Both the position numbers and the translations under genes were made by a program. Shown piece after piece: positions 1 through 12,222 of a stretch of 64,000 nt of DNA (positions within the stretch are counted from its first letter, which is position 1; each line of letters begins with the position of its first letter). Below the pieces are notes generated by a model. The model saw nothing but the letters and a program-made list of their open reading frames with translations. It was not told where the DNA came from and did no database searches. The DNA comes from Cydia pomonella (taxonomy: Eukaryota > Arthropoda > Insecta > Lepidoptera > Tortricidae), in NCBI RefSeq assembly GCF_033807575.1, contig NC_084706.1, positions 24,342,725-24,406,724 of the forward strand, read 5' to 3'.

Positions 1-205
1 CCGTACACAAACATACATGAACTCAAATAACAGATAAGATAATGAATTCTCTTATCTTCGCTGCCAACAAAAAGAAAGATCGTTTAAGTGGTCTAGACTT
101 CATTACGCTGGCATCTGTGAATGAGAAGGCACTAACTTCTTTAATGAACTTCGTTATTTGACTGAGCATTCTCGGATCAAGAATGTAATTATAATTGAAT
201 ATTTA

Positions 206-1546
206 TTAAGAGCCCATTAACGTGCTCACTAGCGCCACTGGAAAATAACAGTGATTCTTTAAATTTAACGATAGATATTTAAAAAAGGGGACCGCTACGT
301 ACTGTATTTTGTATTTTCAACACACTTGCTCAAAACAACGTTTTTATTCCATCGATTATTGGCTCATGATCCTAGATATTAAACACGCGTGCTTTTTCAG
401 TATATTATAAAAGTCGTGCTTTTTCATTATATTATCCGACTGAGTTAAGAAGGTAACTGATTGCTAATAATATGCATGGAAACGGGGCCTTCTTAATTTG
501 GTCGAGTAATATTTTTTTTTTAAACCAATTATTAGATTTCAAATGTTAGTTCAAAGAGGTTTTATCACACCAAAGATAATTTATAGATTAAATTACCTCG
601 TAAATTACATTAATGAATAAACATAACATTTTATCGATTTGATATCCGTCGAATAGAAATACGAAAATATTAGCTTTTTTAAATTTTTTAGTTGGCTGTT
701 TGTCGATTTCGTTCGCGCCTTTGGCTTGCGCGCGCATTGGAATCGTGTGTAAAAAAAAATAGCGCGCCTGCCATTTTCCGTATTTGTTATAAAATTGGAA
801 TAGTTTTGCATGTTTTTAGTTTATATATTGACGAAAATGTCATTTTCAAGCATTGAAAATGAAGAACACATAAAATAGACGCTGCCAGTAATACTAATAG
901 AGGCAAGAGTCGATAGCCTTTTACTATCAAAATCGGGTGGAAAATAATTGGCGGCATATGAAACTTTTATTCAATGGAAAATCAGCAAAAACGTCCAGTC
1001 TTTCTTGGAAAACGTGTTGGTACTTCAATGAACTGGCGAATAAGTGCCTACAAGCCCATCACGTTATAGTGAAATTAAATTAAAAATTGTACTTTTACTG
1101 TTCTGACAAAAAAAAATATCATTTATAAGTTTTGTTTTTTCCTCGCAAGTGTGTTGAAAACCGTCGTATGAAACGCGTGTGCATTGGTCATTATCATTAC
1201 CCACATCGGTTTTCTTATTGCGCGCTCGCTTACAGCTCGCGCACAATTCTTCAATTCTTTCTCGTGTGTAATGACCAACTTATCACACTTGTATCATAAA
1301 GTACCTTTTGAATACAGCAAACTATTTTTTATGTTGCTGGATTCGTCGATCTATGAACTCAAAACAAAAACGGCCGTTTTAACTTTGGCCTAGATTCACG
1401 AATCCAGCAATGTAAAAACAATTCAAAAGGTACTTAAATACAAAATACAGTATGTAGCGGCCTTCTTTTTTAAATATCTATCGTAAAATTTAAAGAATCA
1501 CTATTACTTAGCAGTGGCGCTAGTGAGCACGTTGATGGGCTCTTAA
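206..1546. mobile_element. Long-armed foldback (TIR) element
   Basis: Bases 206-316 reappear in inverted orientation at 1436-1546, about 111 bp per arm with few mismatches; both arms begin TTAAGAGCCCA. The 1.1 kb between them has no convincing gene. A second, inner hairpin lies just inside the right arm: AAGTACCTTTTGAAT at 1299-1313 pairs with 1421-1435, and 1334-1346 pairs with 1398-1410. The layout fits a non-autonomous DNA transposon with long inverted termini. I could not define a target duplication or the superfamily. Confidence 0.7.
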
Positions 1547-2169
1547 ATTGTTCTATCATTTTTAATATTTATTAATTATTATTAATAAATATTATTATTA
1601 ATAAGGGGCCCCATTAAGACTGTTAAGGTAAATTGGAAAAACATACATATATACCACGAGTAAATAATTTTAACAACCCCCATCAAAAGTTGGTGCGAGA
1701 GATGCTTGCCAATCATCAACATCGTCAAAGTCACATCAAAACCAGTTCAAACCCGTAACAAATTTGTAAGTTAGAATCCACCTCCCGGTTTATCAAAATA
1801 CTTACTCCAATACCAAGTGACACGGTCATAATGCTATCTCCTTTACCCTTGTTAAGACTAACCAAGAGTGAAAGAGATGGCTACATCAGTCGCTAGTTGG
1901 TATTTTAGCTACTATAGTGAATGCTCAACATTGAGTCACGTTTCTACCCACTATTCAAGTTAACGAAGCTGCCCACTTTTTATACCCTTTCTACGTGTTA
2001 CCTCTTCCGCATCTAAAATAAGGGTTTACAAAGTTTTTCGTTCAAACTTTCAATGTAGTCTGTAGTCGTATTGAACAATGAAATAATTCCGACGAAGTTC
2101 GTTAATATTAAGATGAAAGTGGACCCGCGTGAAACTCGCTTTTTCATAGAAACGTAGTCCTCATTTTAC
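1547..2169. other. Intergenic, no gene seen
   Basis: AT-rich sequence with short ATTATTA runs near 1560-1605. No ORF or repeat that I can name. Confidence 0.5.
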
Positions 2170-2286
2170 GGAGTGGCCAAGGTGCTCAAAAATATCTAAA
2201 CACGCACACTAGCGGCTTGACAATAGAGGCGTGTTCAGATATTTGTGAGCACCTTGGCCGCTCCGATATATCTGATGGCGACTGCA
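2170..2286. mobile_element. Palindromic MITE, family A (copy 1)
   Basis: The two halves are imperfect reverse complements: GGAGTGGCCAAGGTGCTCA at the left and its counterpart ending GGCCGCTCCGATATATCTG at the right, with ATATCTRAACACGC in the stem. The same sequence recurs near 19.8, 40.1 and 50.4 kb. This copy lacks the left outermost GACTGTA-type end that the 40.1-kb copy keeps. Confidence 0.75.
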
Positions 2287-2399
2287 CTCTCTACGCGCAG
2301 CTCCGACGTGTTTATGTTGCTATTTAAGATCACAGTATCTCTCTACTATCGCTTAGGTCTTATTTATTTATTTACTAATTCGTTTTAAAATTACAAAAC

Positions 2400-2558
2400 G
2401 CTCAGCTCAATAAGACTTGTTTTGTAGGTACTTATACAACGATATATATAAATACTTAAACATAGAAAACAGCCATTAGTCAGGAACAAATCAGGATTTG
2501 AATCCGAGACCATCGGCTTCATAGGCAAGGTCACTATACCCACTAGGCCAGGCCGGTC
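2400..2558 (-). mobile_element. tRNA-derived SINE, family B
   Basis: On the minus strand it starts GACCGGCCTGGCCTAGTGGG, with an A-box-like TGGCCTAGTGGG, then a B-box-like segment with GGATTCAAATCC, and a tail matching copies at 42.5, 47.0 and 56.6 kb. The internal promoter boxes imply RNA polymerase III transcription in the source element; that part is family knowledge. Confidence 0.7.
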
Positions 2559-2860
2559 ATAAAAACATGTTTTTTAATCCTTCACGGGTTTTAGTACTTA
2601 TTTACATCTAAAGTACAGACAATTAGTGTGAGCTGCAAAAATCGGTCAGTCGTAAAATCCTGTCGTAGGAACACAGACAGGTACATAATAAAAACTGACA
2701 ATATCCATAAAGTCGCGTTACAGTATGGTTCAAAACTGCATGGACAAGTTATAAATTAAGACATTCATAAATTGTCCATGCAAATTTGAACTTGATGATA
2801 CCTTGTTTATGTTGTGGATGGCACCACTAGGCTTGTAAGCATTACACATTGCAGGCTAGC

Positions 2861-2985
2861 ATACGTCGTGCCCAAGACAGCCCGCTTTGGAGAGCACTGG
2901 TGAAGTGTCCACCCTCAGCCGTGAGGATACGACAAGGAAGAAGAGATATCAGGACTAGTCAAGATGAATCTTTGATGGAAAACTC
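2861..2985 (+). pseudogene. Non-LTR retrotransposon C-terminal fragment
   Basis: The + frame starting at 2861 reads IRRAQDSPLWRALVKCPP and continues open for about 40 codons. It resembles the minus-strand fragment at 7124-7450, which ends in a similar D-S-x-x-W-R-A-L-x-K stretch. No start and no RT core are present, so this is a 5'-truncated remnant. Confidence 0.5.
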
Positions 2986-3234
2986 CAATCGAAACTTGAA
3001 TGTATGGAACTTATGTTACTTTTCATAGCATATATTTGTCATAACGATATAATTTTTCAAAAATACATGTGATATCTCATTGGATTTCAGTAATAAAATA
3101 TCTCAACAGTTATAGACAAAAAACAAAAAGGCAAAAAAAGAAGATATTTGTTTTTTTCGCCCCTATCTCAAAAGGTAATTACTATTTAAGAAATTTGATT
3201 GGAATAGACCTAGCTCACCTAGACCTATGTTCAC

Positions 3235-3560
3235 CTTCTTCTTCTTCCTCGCGTTGTCCTGGCATTTTTCCACGGCTATTGGGTGCCTGGGGTCCGCTTG
3301 GCAACTAATCCCTAGAATTAGCGTAGATACTAGTTTTTATGAAAGCGACGGCCATCTGACCAAACCCAGAGGATAAACTAGGCCTTATTGGGATTAGTCC
3401 GGTTTCCTTACGATATTTTCCTACACCAAAAAGCGACTGGTGAATATCAAATGATATTTCGTACATAAGTCCCGAAAAAATCATAGATACGAGCCGGGGT
3501 TTGAGCCCGCGATCTCCGGATTGCAAGTCGCACGCTGTTACCGCTAGGCCACCAGTGCTT
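3235..3560 (-). mobile_element. tRNA-derived SINE, family A (copy 1)
   Basis: Minus-strand SINE: tRNA-like head at 3490-3560 (GGTGGCCTAGCGGTAACAGC, then a B-box-like GGGCTCAAACCCC), a body with the GGACTAATCC motif, and a (GAA)n tail at the left end. It is colinear with copies at 4.6-5.0 and 55.4-55.7 kb. Confidence 0.85.
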
Positions 3561-4631
3561 CCTAGACTTATATAGTTTTGCAAGTGAAGACTTTATGATT
3601 GTAAATTTCTCCTTCTTTAATAATATTCTATTAACATTTTTTATAGTATGTGTATTTATTTAGATTGTATTTTAGTTCCCCGATTTAGTTGTACCAATTT
3701 TAGTTGTTTTAACCTTTGAACATTGTTTGTTATTATTTTAATTGTTTTTGACATGCTTAGAATTAAGGATTATTTTTAGAATTAGAATTGCTGTACCCTT
3801 GCAAGGTCCATGCCACTGTACTAAAAATTATATTGTAACACCTTTATATAACAACGTGGAAATGCAATACACAATAAACAATAAACTAAAATATTACCAC
3901 TTTTTGAGATATTGGCGAAAGGAGAAATGTCTTCTTTTTTCCGCCTTTTATTGTCTACGTGTTTTTTCTGTGCTAATAAATGCTTCGAATATATTTTTTA
4001 TATATTATTCCAGATCCAATGAGGTATCACAAGTATTTTAGAAGTATCCTCTGTTTTCACCTTGAACTTGTCGAGTAGATTAATGAACGATTGTCATTTT
4101 GACCAGACTCCTCGGATAACGGGTGTATATCAACCAAAACTAAGATGTTATGTCTACATAAACAACTTTTAGAGGTACTAAAAATGTTTATAAAAATTAT
4201 GCTACTTTAATGTAATTACTCCCCTACCTACCGCCTACCGCCAACATCGATTAATCAAAAATCTTTATATGCCTCTCTATCTTTCTTGCATGTGAGTGAG
4301 TGAGTGAAAGAGGGGCAGATAGCGTTTATCGATTTTTAGATGTTCGCGACAGGCCCTCTGTTTTCGATATTCCAAAATCTTTAAGCATTAGGTGCTTTGC
4401 AAATTTCTTCCAGTCTTTGTTATTAACTCGTCTCTGGGGTAAGATATATCGCGCACTTAACCTAGCAAATGCTTCGGATTGACCCGACAAATTGCTGACT
4501 TTTCGAGTTAATCTCGAGAAAGCTACTCTTAAGTCTAGTATAATTAATGAGACTGGATACATACTGATACATACTTTATTTTAAATACCTACCGTAAAAC
4601 TATTAAGAGCGAAGTATACCACGTAGTGTCA
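3561..4631. other. Intergenic, no gene seen
   Basis: No coding signal. Short open frames at 3742-4041 and 4300-4562 have low-complexity or arbitrary composition and no recognisable motif. A GTGAGTGAGTGAGTG run lies at about 4291-4308. Confidence 0.5.
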
Positions 4632-4971
4632 CGTCTTCTTCTTTTTCCTCACGTTGTCCCGGCATTTTGCCTTGGCTCATGAGAGCCTGGGGTCCGCTTG
4701 ACAACTAATCCCAAGATTTAAAAAAAATTGGCTTAGGCACTAGTTTTTACGGAAGCGACTGCCATGTGACCTTCCAACCCAGAGGGTAAACTAGGCCTTG
4801 TGGATTAGTCCGGTTTCCTCACGATGTTTTCCTTCACCGAAAAGCGACTAGTAAATATCAAATGATATTTCGTACATAAGTTCCGAAAAACTCATTGGTA
4901 CGAGCCGGGGTTTGAACCCGCGACCTCCGGATTGCAAGTCGCACGATCTTGCCGCTAGGCCACTAGTGGCT
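4632..4971 (-). mobile_element. tRNA-derived SINE, family A (copy 2)
   Basis: Same family and orientation as the copy at 3235-3560. B-box-like GGTTTGAACCC (in + orientation) near 4909, A-box region near 4955-4965, tail TTCTTCTTC at 4632-4645. It lies 1.07 kb from copy 1 in the same orientation. Confidence 0.85.
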
Positions 4972-4979
4972 GTGACATA

Positions 4980-5050
4980 ATCGGACAGACAGACGGACAT
5001 GACGAATCTATAAGGGTTCCGTTTTTTGCCATTTGGCTACGGAACCCTAA
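4980..5050 (-). mobile_element. Fragment of AGGGTTCCGTA-type element
   Basis: In reverse orientation it reads TTAGGGTTCCGTAGCC, then GGAACCCTTATAG, then GTCCGTCTGTCTGTCCG. This matches the left end of the fuller element at 55816-56484. Only the terminal 70 bp are present here, abutting the SINE at 4971. Confidence 0.7.
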
Positions 5051-7079
5051 TACGTGTATGTATAGGTTTTTTTTTTAATTTGTAAGTGATTTGTTAGTAT
5101 TTAGTTAGTGGAAACTGGAAACCGTATTCTCACGAAATGGAAATTTCATAGAAAAAGAACCGTTATTTGGTTAGAATTGCAAAGCTATTCTTCCCTTTTG
5201 AGGTCCACGAGTTTAATGTGTAATTAAGTATCAATGCCTTTTTTATGGTGTTGTTTAATTTTTTTCATCCCTTTATAATAGTTATTTGTACAACAAGTGT
5301 AGTTGTTGTTGTAAGTGTAGTTGTTTGTATATTTCTTCGAGTGCTTATTTTGAGTCCCGTGCAAGCGAAAGATTCTTGAGCGTAGTAAGGGACTCAAAAG
5401 CGCACGAGATGTAAATAACTTTGATCTCGTGTAGTTCACAAAATTTTTCAAGACAGCAGTGTGAACATATTTGAAAGGTAAAAATACAACCTGAAAAAAT
5501 GTAATCCGTCTTCATCACTATTTCACTCATGTTTTCTTAAGGTATTCTAACAATTAGGTTTAATCAAGAAATTTCAATAAAATAATACGGAAATAATGAA
5601 GAAACGAACATCAATTGACAGTTCAATCGACAACGTTTTTTTGTAAAAAAAACTTTGTAAGATACGGTCCGAATTGCGGATACAACTATTAAATTTGTCA
5701 ACTATAGTAAAAGTTATAAGTGGAACTATTTACTTTGCGTAACAATTGCGTATTTTTTTAAGTTCATTGTTTTGATGATAATAATAAAATACGTAAAATA
5801 TGGTGTTTTTATTAATTTTTTAAACCTTTAATTTCATTAATTAATTATTACAATTGAGGACTCGTAAGGTGTTTTGGAACGATGCGGTCTGACTTATTTC
5901 GGGGGTCTAATATGAACCGTCAATATACCGTTTAATTACATATGCACTTATTTTTGTCTCTTTCTTTTTGCTAATGACATGAAAGGGGCAAAGACAATAG
6001 AATCCAAATATACGTTGAAATGACATTCGGATATTAAGGTCACTTGAATGTTATTTTGTCTCACTCAGTGAGCAAAATGCGATTTTGCTCACTGTTTTTA
6101 AACAGCAAATTACTCTTGTTCCAGCTGCTGACGTGAAAAAAATATTTTGCCTTTTAACTGCGTAAAAATCACAGGAATCGACGCTTCGTTCTTGACATTT
6201 TTCTCCTTCAATACTTAAATTTTGGGAACGGAATAAGCAAAAAAATATTTGTGTCTGACCGTTTTGATTTTTCCGATGAATCAGGTACAGTCAACCGTGT
6301 ACATGCTATTTTGTCACTCTTGCGTCTGTACACATGCTTCACTAAAGCAGAAAAAGCAAAACTTTTCGTTTTTGACTCTGTCTGAGCGACGTTCTCTCCA
6401 CTCATATTGTCATGTTATTAAAGCTTAGATGTCTCAAATCTGCACGTCATCATGGATGACACGTACTATACGAGAGTTCTCGCAATATGACGATCTTCTC
6501 AACCAAAAAATAGCTTCTTCATTGACCTTATCTCATAAAGATTGTAAAATATCCTTCAGTGGCTTACGATGAACACATTTGGCTGATTACCAAACAAAAT
6601 GAAGGCCACAAGGGTGTGGTTCCATCAAACCAAGGCCAAGGTAGGTCGATGATATTGAAGTTGTGCGGTCACGCGAAACCCTAATTGGATGGACTTCGGC
6701 CGTACAAAGGTTATTTTTGATGTGTAGTAATTTAGTTTGTCCATTATTGTATTGCGTGATGGTTTTTTTTTCGGTTTGGGGAATGGCGTGCGTATTCTTT
6801 TAGTGTACGTAATAAAGGGTGGCCCTAATTGGTAGTGTAGTATATAGCCACTAAATATGCACTAAAGACGGCTTTGAGCATGACTCGTCGAGATCACGAT
6901 CTACGGATTATTTAGATTTGTTAGTGGTAGGAGTTTTTTCTTAATTTCATTTTTATTTTTATTAATCCCAATTAAAAGAGAATTGAAGGAACTGTCATGG
7001 GGACAATTATTTAAACAGGACAAGTACACACCACTGCAAAAGTGCATACCTACTTTATAAATTAACACCATTCATAAAG
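5051..7079. other. 2-kb stretch without recognised gene
   Basis: Short open frames at 5224-5530 and 6208-6405 lack motifs. There is a TTGTTGTTG-rich patch at 5280-5330. The stretch 6540-6720 reads like decayed coding sequence but I cannot assign it. Confidence 0.4.
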
Positions 7080-7533
7080 TGACTATGTTTTACATCTCGT
7101 TGTACTTCTTCCTTGTCGTATCCTCATGGTTGGGGGACGTGACGACTGTGGACACTCTTCATCAGTGCTCTCCAAGCCGCACTATCTACGGGTCGGTGCA
7201 TACTAGCCTGCATGTGGCGTTTGTCTCTGACGTTATCCACCCAACACATGGCCACACGTCCATCCTTATGCTTCCTTGCAATGCGGCCAGTGATTATAAG
7301 CTTTTCCAGACTAACTGGACCTGTCCTGCTTAGATGGCCGAAGAAACCAAGTACACATTGGGTGCAAACAGTGGAGAGCCTCGTTTTAAAGTTAAGTTCG
7401 TCGAGAATAGATGCATTTGTGCAGTGTTCAGTCCACGAGATCCGGAGCATTCTCCGATCCTACAACGGGTTTCGATTTTAATGGTCCAGGTTTCGGACGC
7501 GTACAGAAAGAATGGGAAAACAAGGGTCCGCAT
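7080..7533 (-). pseudogene. Non-LTR retrotransposon RT C-terminus, frameshifted
   Basis: Two overlapping minus frames form one interrupted coding segment. The upstream frame (7533 downward) reads RTLVFPFFLYASETWTIK, the usual segment after the RT domain of LINEs. Near 7440 the homology moves to a second frame reading MLRISWTEHCTNASILDELN, with GFFGHLSRTGP and W-R-A-L further on. The frameshift and missing 5' part mark it as dead. The clade is not settled; RTE-like or CR1-like are both possible. Confidence 0.7.
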
Positions 7534-7689
7534 TAGTCCGATCTTTTTTTTGCGGTCTATGCTTCTGTTCTCCTATATCTTTTCAAGTCGTTTCACCGCA
7601 GCTTTGGCCATCTGTGCTCTTCACATAGAGTACGATAATATATTGCGAAAAAGCGCGACAAATGAACATTAATTCATCATCACAGGCCT

Positions 7690-8075
7690 TTGCATCTATT
7701 TCAGACGATTTATGCATTGCTGTTTAGACAACGGGCTTGGTGACTGTGGAGGCCGATGCGTGACAGGCATGACTACCCACATTTTTGGCAGAGAAAGCTC
7801 ATGCCACCTGAGGCTCAGTCCCGGTTTGCTTTCTGCGACACCTTCTGCTATCTAACGCATTAAACCAGGCTTGGCCACATAGCCTTCTCCCCTCCATAGC
7901 ACACTTGGGCCATCCATTACGGTCTTCAGCTAAGGTTTCCCAGGCATGGTGGTCGATTTCAAATGCTGACATTTCTCGGTTAACACAGTCTTTAAAGCGC
8001 AGCTCGGTCTTCCAACTTTCCTTTTAGCATACGCAACTGCTCCACGCAAGACACGTGTAGATATTCTAGAGGTTC
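7690..8075 (-). pseudogene. Non-LTR retrotransposon C-terminal remnant with zinc-finger-like tail
   Basis: The minus strand reads AVAYAKRKVGRPSCALK, then, after several stops, FLCQKCG...CLSRIGLHSHQARC. That C-x2-C...H-x3-H-like tail is found at the C-terminus of some LINE proteins. Several in-frame stops make it a decayed copy. It belongs to a different LINE type from the piece at 8085-8280. Confidence 0.5.
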
Positions 8076-8084
8076 CCATGGACA

Positions 8085-8280
8085 TAAGCACCATCACAGG
8101 AGCGTTGCCAACCCTTGAGAACGCTAAATACCCGCTTCTTGAAGAATCCATGTCGTAGTGCAAAGGAAATACCTCAGGAGGCAACTCATTCAACATTCTG
8201 CACGTTCTAGGAAGAAACGAGCGAGATGCCCGATTATTCTTGGTGTGCGATGTATCTAAGCAGTGAGGTTGTTTAACCAA
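8085..8280 (-). pseudogene. Non-LTR retrotransposon C-terminal fragment (Jockey/CR1-like)
   Basis: The minus frame from 8280 contains SRSFLPRTCRMLNELPPEVF followed by an HYDM motif. R-T-x-R-L-W-N-x-L-P-x-x-V-F is a hallmark of LINE ORF2 C-termini, and here a methionine replaces the usual tryptophan. It is truncated and joined to unrelated LINE sequence. Confidence 0.6.
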
Positions 8281-9030
8281 TATGATTTCAATTGAATACT
8301 CGTAATCGTGTGTCGTGTCTTTTCATTCAATATCTTAACTCCTATGTTATCGAACTACAATTTTCAGGTTCGTTGACATTGTGAAATAACAAAACAAGAT
8401 TTCATCGACATTGTCAGCATATGTGTCGGAAATTGTAACAGCAATAACGTTTGCAATTGCACGGGAGCGCAGATTACATAATAGAATAAGATACACCACC
8501 GGACTCTTCTCTTAAATAAAAGCGTTTGAAACTGGGATTTCAAGTTTACTAGAAAACTAAACAACCACGGTTGTAAAATGGCTTAAATTTAAAATAAATG
8601 TTTTAATAGGTATGGTTTCAAGACTACAAGTTTTTTTCGAGGCGATTTTCTTGCTTAAACAAAACAATAAAATAGTTTTTAGAATAGTTTATGAACCTAT
8701 CTACTATAAAATTCATTCTCATATACAGTGTTTTATACATTTAATCTCCTTTGCTAGTGCCATCTCCAACCGGAGCTCGCTATCATGAGGGCTATACGGA
8801 CTTTAGGGCGATTTCAGTCTAGAGCGTTATAGATCAAATGTACGGAAAAATAACACGCATGTAAGCTCGTAATGCCAAAACGACCGTATACGCGTAGAAA
8901 ATACGCTAGTCTGAAACAGGTGAAACCGCCGTTAGACACAACCGCGCCGAGCGAAATAATGAGCATGTGCCTTGTTTAAACCAAGTTCGAAGATTTTTGA
9001 GCCATTCTACGTTGAATTTTATGTTGCAAT
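8281..9030. other. Intergenic, no gene seen
   Basis: AT-rich sequence; no coding, RNA or repeat structure that I recognise. Confidence 0.5.
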
Positions 9031-9750
9031 ACCTACAAATTCCCACTTTTCATTACTTGTTGCGTATTTTCATTTATTTATTATTAAAGGAAAGTCAAAG
9101 TCATTATTGTTACTTATCTGCCAAACTGCATAGTAGTTTGTTGGCAGAAAACTTATTTTGCCATTGTACTAATAATTTATTGTTTACTTAATGTATAGCT
9201 GTGCGAGTGCGATTTCTTACAAACAATTGTAAGTCGTCGTGTTGTAGGTAATTGTAATTGTATCTGCATAATATGTAATCTATGACTCTCGTGCAAAAAA
9301 ATACCCGATTTTAAATGAAACACCCGATTTATTTTCAACTTTCGGAGACCGTCGCTGCATTTTGCCCGAGTAACAATGATCCGCGCGAGAAGTTTTCGTC
9401 GAAATCGAAGTACCCACTTTTCATTAACAGTTGCATATCTACGTAGTATTTAATCTATAACTCTCGTGCAATGTGAAACTATCTCGCTAGAATTTTGCAG
9501 CGGCTCAGACAACTTTCGAAAATGTTAGCGCGGCACTTTACCCAAGTAACGATGAGTTTCCGTTTCACGCGAGTTTTCATCGAAATCGGAGTACCCACTT
9601 TTCATTACCAGTTGCATATCTGCGTAGTATTTAATCTACAACTCTCGTGCAATGTGCAACTATCTCGCTAGAATTTTCTAGTGGCTCAGACAGCTTTCGG
9701 AGATGGTAGCGCGGCACTTTGCCCGAGTAACGAGGATCCGCGCAGACAAT
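9031..9750. repeat. Degenerate ~180-bp tandem repeat, about 3 units
   Basis: ACTCTCGTGCAA occurs at 9285, 9460 and 9641, giving periods of 175 and 181 bp. CCCACTTTTCATTA recurs near 9041, 9412 and 9595, and CCGAGTAACRAKGATCCGCG occurs in the outer units. The first unit is the most diverged. It looks like a short satellite or an internal tandem duplication of a dispersed element. Confidence 0.75.
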
Positions 9751-9995
9751 AGATAAATCCTGGGATATTGGGAAATTTGAAGGGGAAATTGATATTTTAT
9801 TTAACAAGGCACCTTGTGAATTGGAAGCAGAGAGCTACAATAATATAGAGATAAATGGGGTAGGAGAGAGATGACCGAACGAGATGCTCTTATGGAACTT
9901 TCAGTAGTAGTAACGGAGAAAGCGCTATTATTGTTTGTCCTTGTCTCACTTGTCCTTTCTGCCTACTTAGCAAATATGATGTATTTCTGTGTGTT

Positions 9996-10085
9996 GGTCT
10001 TACCTAAGTCGTTCACGTAAAGTAAAATAGGGAAAGGCCTTAAAATACTTCCTTGCGGAACTCCAGTGTTGCTCATTAAAATTAT
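9996..10085 (-). pseudogene. Non-LTR reverse transcriptase core fragment
   Basis: The minus frame reads MSNTGVPQGSILRPFPILLY followed by VNDLG. G-V-P-Q-G-S-x-L-x-P-x-L-x-x-x-Y-x-N-D-L is a conserved RT block of non-LTR elements. Only this roughly 28-codon block survives. Confidence 0.65.
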
Positions 10086-10509
10086 TCCATGGAGGAAAGG
10101 CTTATTATTATCGACTTAAAAGCCAAATTATTTTGTATACAACCAAATAAGGAAATCGGCTTATTGATACATTTTAATTAATCTTTCTAACTAAGGTCAA
10201 GTTACGAGAACCTGGTAAGCAAATTAATTAATTTCGTGATATGGAACGAACTTTTATGAAAATATTTATCTTTAACCACAGACACTGTACCTATGGCCAC
10301 TGAAATAAGGCAAAGAAGTAATTAATTATTTACAAGTACTTAATGGTTTAAGGTACTTTGCATCTCTTAGTGGTTCTCGAAATTCAAAAAAATGCGAAAT
10401 TTCTTGTTATGGCTTTTCAGTAATTTGAATCTGAACATTTCCGTAAAATTATGGATATTTGCTTTGCCAACTTTTCTTTTCTTCTTCTACTTCTTTACTA
10501 ACCTTTAGG

Positions 10510-10720
10510 TACAGTCAGCATCAAAAGTAGCGGATGAAACAACGCGCCAAAAGTATCTGATATTCTGGATAACTTTTCCAAATATAGATAAGTTTTTAAA
10601 ATTCGCGTTCAGAAGTACATTTTTTACAGTCTTAGTTGTTCTATATTAAAGACATAACTTTTTTGTAAAGCTGTTACAGAATGGTAGTTACTTATGAAAC
10701 TACTTTTGATGCTGACTGTA
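10510..10720. mobile_element. MITE with perfect 21-bp inverted termini
   Basis: The first 21 bp, beginning TACAGTCAGCATCAAAA, are exactly the reverse complement of the last 21 bp, ending TTTTGATGCTGACTGTA. The flanks extend the symmetry by GG/CC. The 211-bp interior is non-coding. It shares the TACAGTC terminus with MITE family A but not the interior. Confidence 0.85.
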
Positions 10721-11167
10721 CCAACAGAAAAGACAAAGAGCACCAAATCTGTCTAAGATATTAAATTCAATTAAAAAACAACTTTTCTTAACTAGTAACT
10801 AATAATTTACATTAAACACCTTATAACTCACTGAAAAGGTTTCCACTCAGCTTGATGTCAAGGTATGTTTTGAATAGCTTGACGCTGGTCTTGTGGAAAC
10901 CCTTCCAAAAGTGCCCAATTAAGTTAAACAATTTACTAAACCTATAAGACACACAATATTTACAATCTGAGATCAGCTACTAAAGAAAATGATAAATCCA
11001 TAGTTTTGTTGGTATACCTTATTCTATGGAAAACTTAAAAAAATGGATGTTAATACAAGAGTAAATACATCATCAAAGGAAAAAGAAACTAGGTTATCCA
11101 TACCCGTCTCAATACAGACGAAATATTTTAACATTGAACAGTCAAGATGTCGCGCCACCATCCTCAG

Positions 11168-11395
11168 TCATCTTCCTACTAGACCTGTTCCCATTAACTT
11201 GGAGTTGGCCTTCCTTGTTCTCAATTTCCATCTAGCATGGTCTTGCGCTACGTCTTTATTCAGATTAGCTTCTTTTAGGTATTTTTCAAGCGTCGTCCAC
11301 CAGGTGGTAGGTGGATTGCCTAATGACTTGCGTTTAGTGGTAGTTTTAGGGTAAGCTTCACCATAAGGTTCCTGGACGCCTTTGGACGTAACCAT
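11168..11395 (-). pseudogene. Non-LTR retrotransposon C-terminal fragment
   Basis: Minus frame with KSLGNPPTTWWTTLEKYLK, then DVAQDHARWKLRTRKANSK. G-R-P-x-x-R-W-x-D-x-x-x-x-D-L and A-Q-D-R-x-x-W are typical of LINE C-termini. It ends about 100 bp before the first recognised P450 exon and is unrelated to it. Confidence 0.65.
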
Positions 11396-11498
11396 ACCAT
11401 CTTAAGCGTTTCTCCTTGACCTGTTCCATAATGGGAGACCATCTTCAGTCATCAATATAAGTAATTAGTAACATTACAAGTACAACAACAATTTACAG

Positions 11499-11711
11499 AC
11501 AGCCCACACAGCGCTGGCTACGTTATACCTTTTGGCAACAAACCCTGATAAACAAAAGAAGCTAAGAGAAGAGGTATTAATGAAGCAAACTCGGAGGCCA
11601 TACTTGAAGGCGTGTATAAAAGAATCTATGAGGGTGCTCCCTGTGGTCACTGGTAACGCAAGAACGTCCACTAAGGAATACAATCTGCTTGGATATAAAA
11701 TACCGAAAGGA
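11499..11711 (+). CDS. Cytochrome P450, antepenultimate exon (I-helix end to after ExxR)
   Basis: A 71-codon exon starting after TTTACAG and ending at AAAGGA/GTAAGT. It opens T-A-H-T-A-L-A-T-L-Y-L-L-A-T-N-P, the end of the oxygen-binding I helix, then KKLREEV, then the K-helix YLKACIKESMR with the E-x-x-R pair, then GYKIPKG. P450s are haem monooxygenases; R-E-E-V, P-V-x-x-G-N and the later motifs suggest the mitochondrial clan (hormone or xenobiotic oxidation). Between REEV and PYLK there are only 7 residues where relatives usually have more, as I recall, which suggests a short in-frame deletion. No upstream exons were found in 11.5 kb, so the gene is either 5'-truncated or has very long introns. 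Confidence 0.75.
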
Positions 11712-12222
11712 GTAAGTTGGTATTTGCATGTTTCAAGAGGTATTTATAGTACAGTCACGGACAATTGTTGAGCCATTTAGGGTTAATTTTACATTAAAGA
11801 TGTCATACATATTGACAATCAAATTAGCTTCGACCGTAGATGGGTCAACAATTAAAGTCCGTGATCGGACTAGTATTCTCAGCAATACCATGATCGCATT
11901 TGACGCTTACCATCGTATTGTTTTGCCCTCATAAATGTTATTCTTCCATAAAATGAGAGGCTAAGGATGAGACAGGATTTTTTTTGATTGAGGAATCCAT
12001 TTTTTCCTGTGTCTCCCTTTCGCGGTGTCTCAGAGCTGCCAGTTTGAAAGGTGTTGAATTTTCCATTTTGAAAATAGTTTATAACTGTGGGTTAGAAGAA
12101 TTCTCCTTCCTTATCGTTTCACTATTGACAAAGCGATTGTGGTCATCATTTTAGCGATTGTTGGTAAAACTAGTTTAGATGAATATTTACATTATATATA
12201 TTTTACAAAATGTGCTTTCTAG

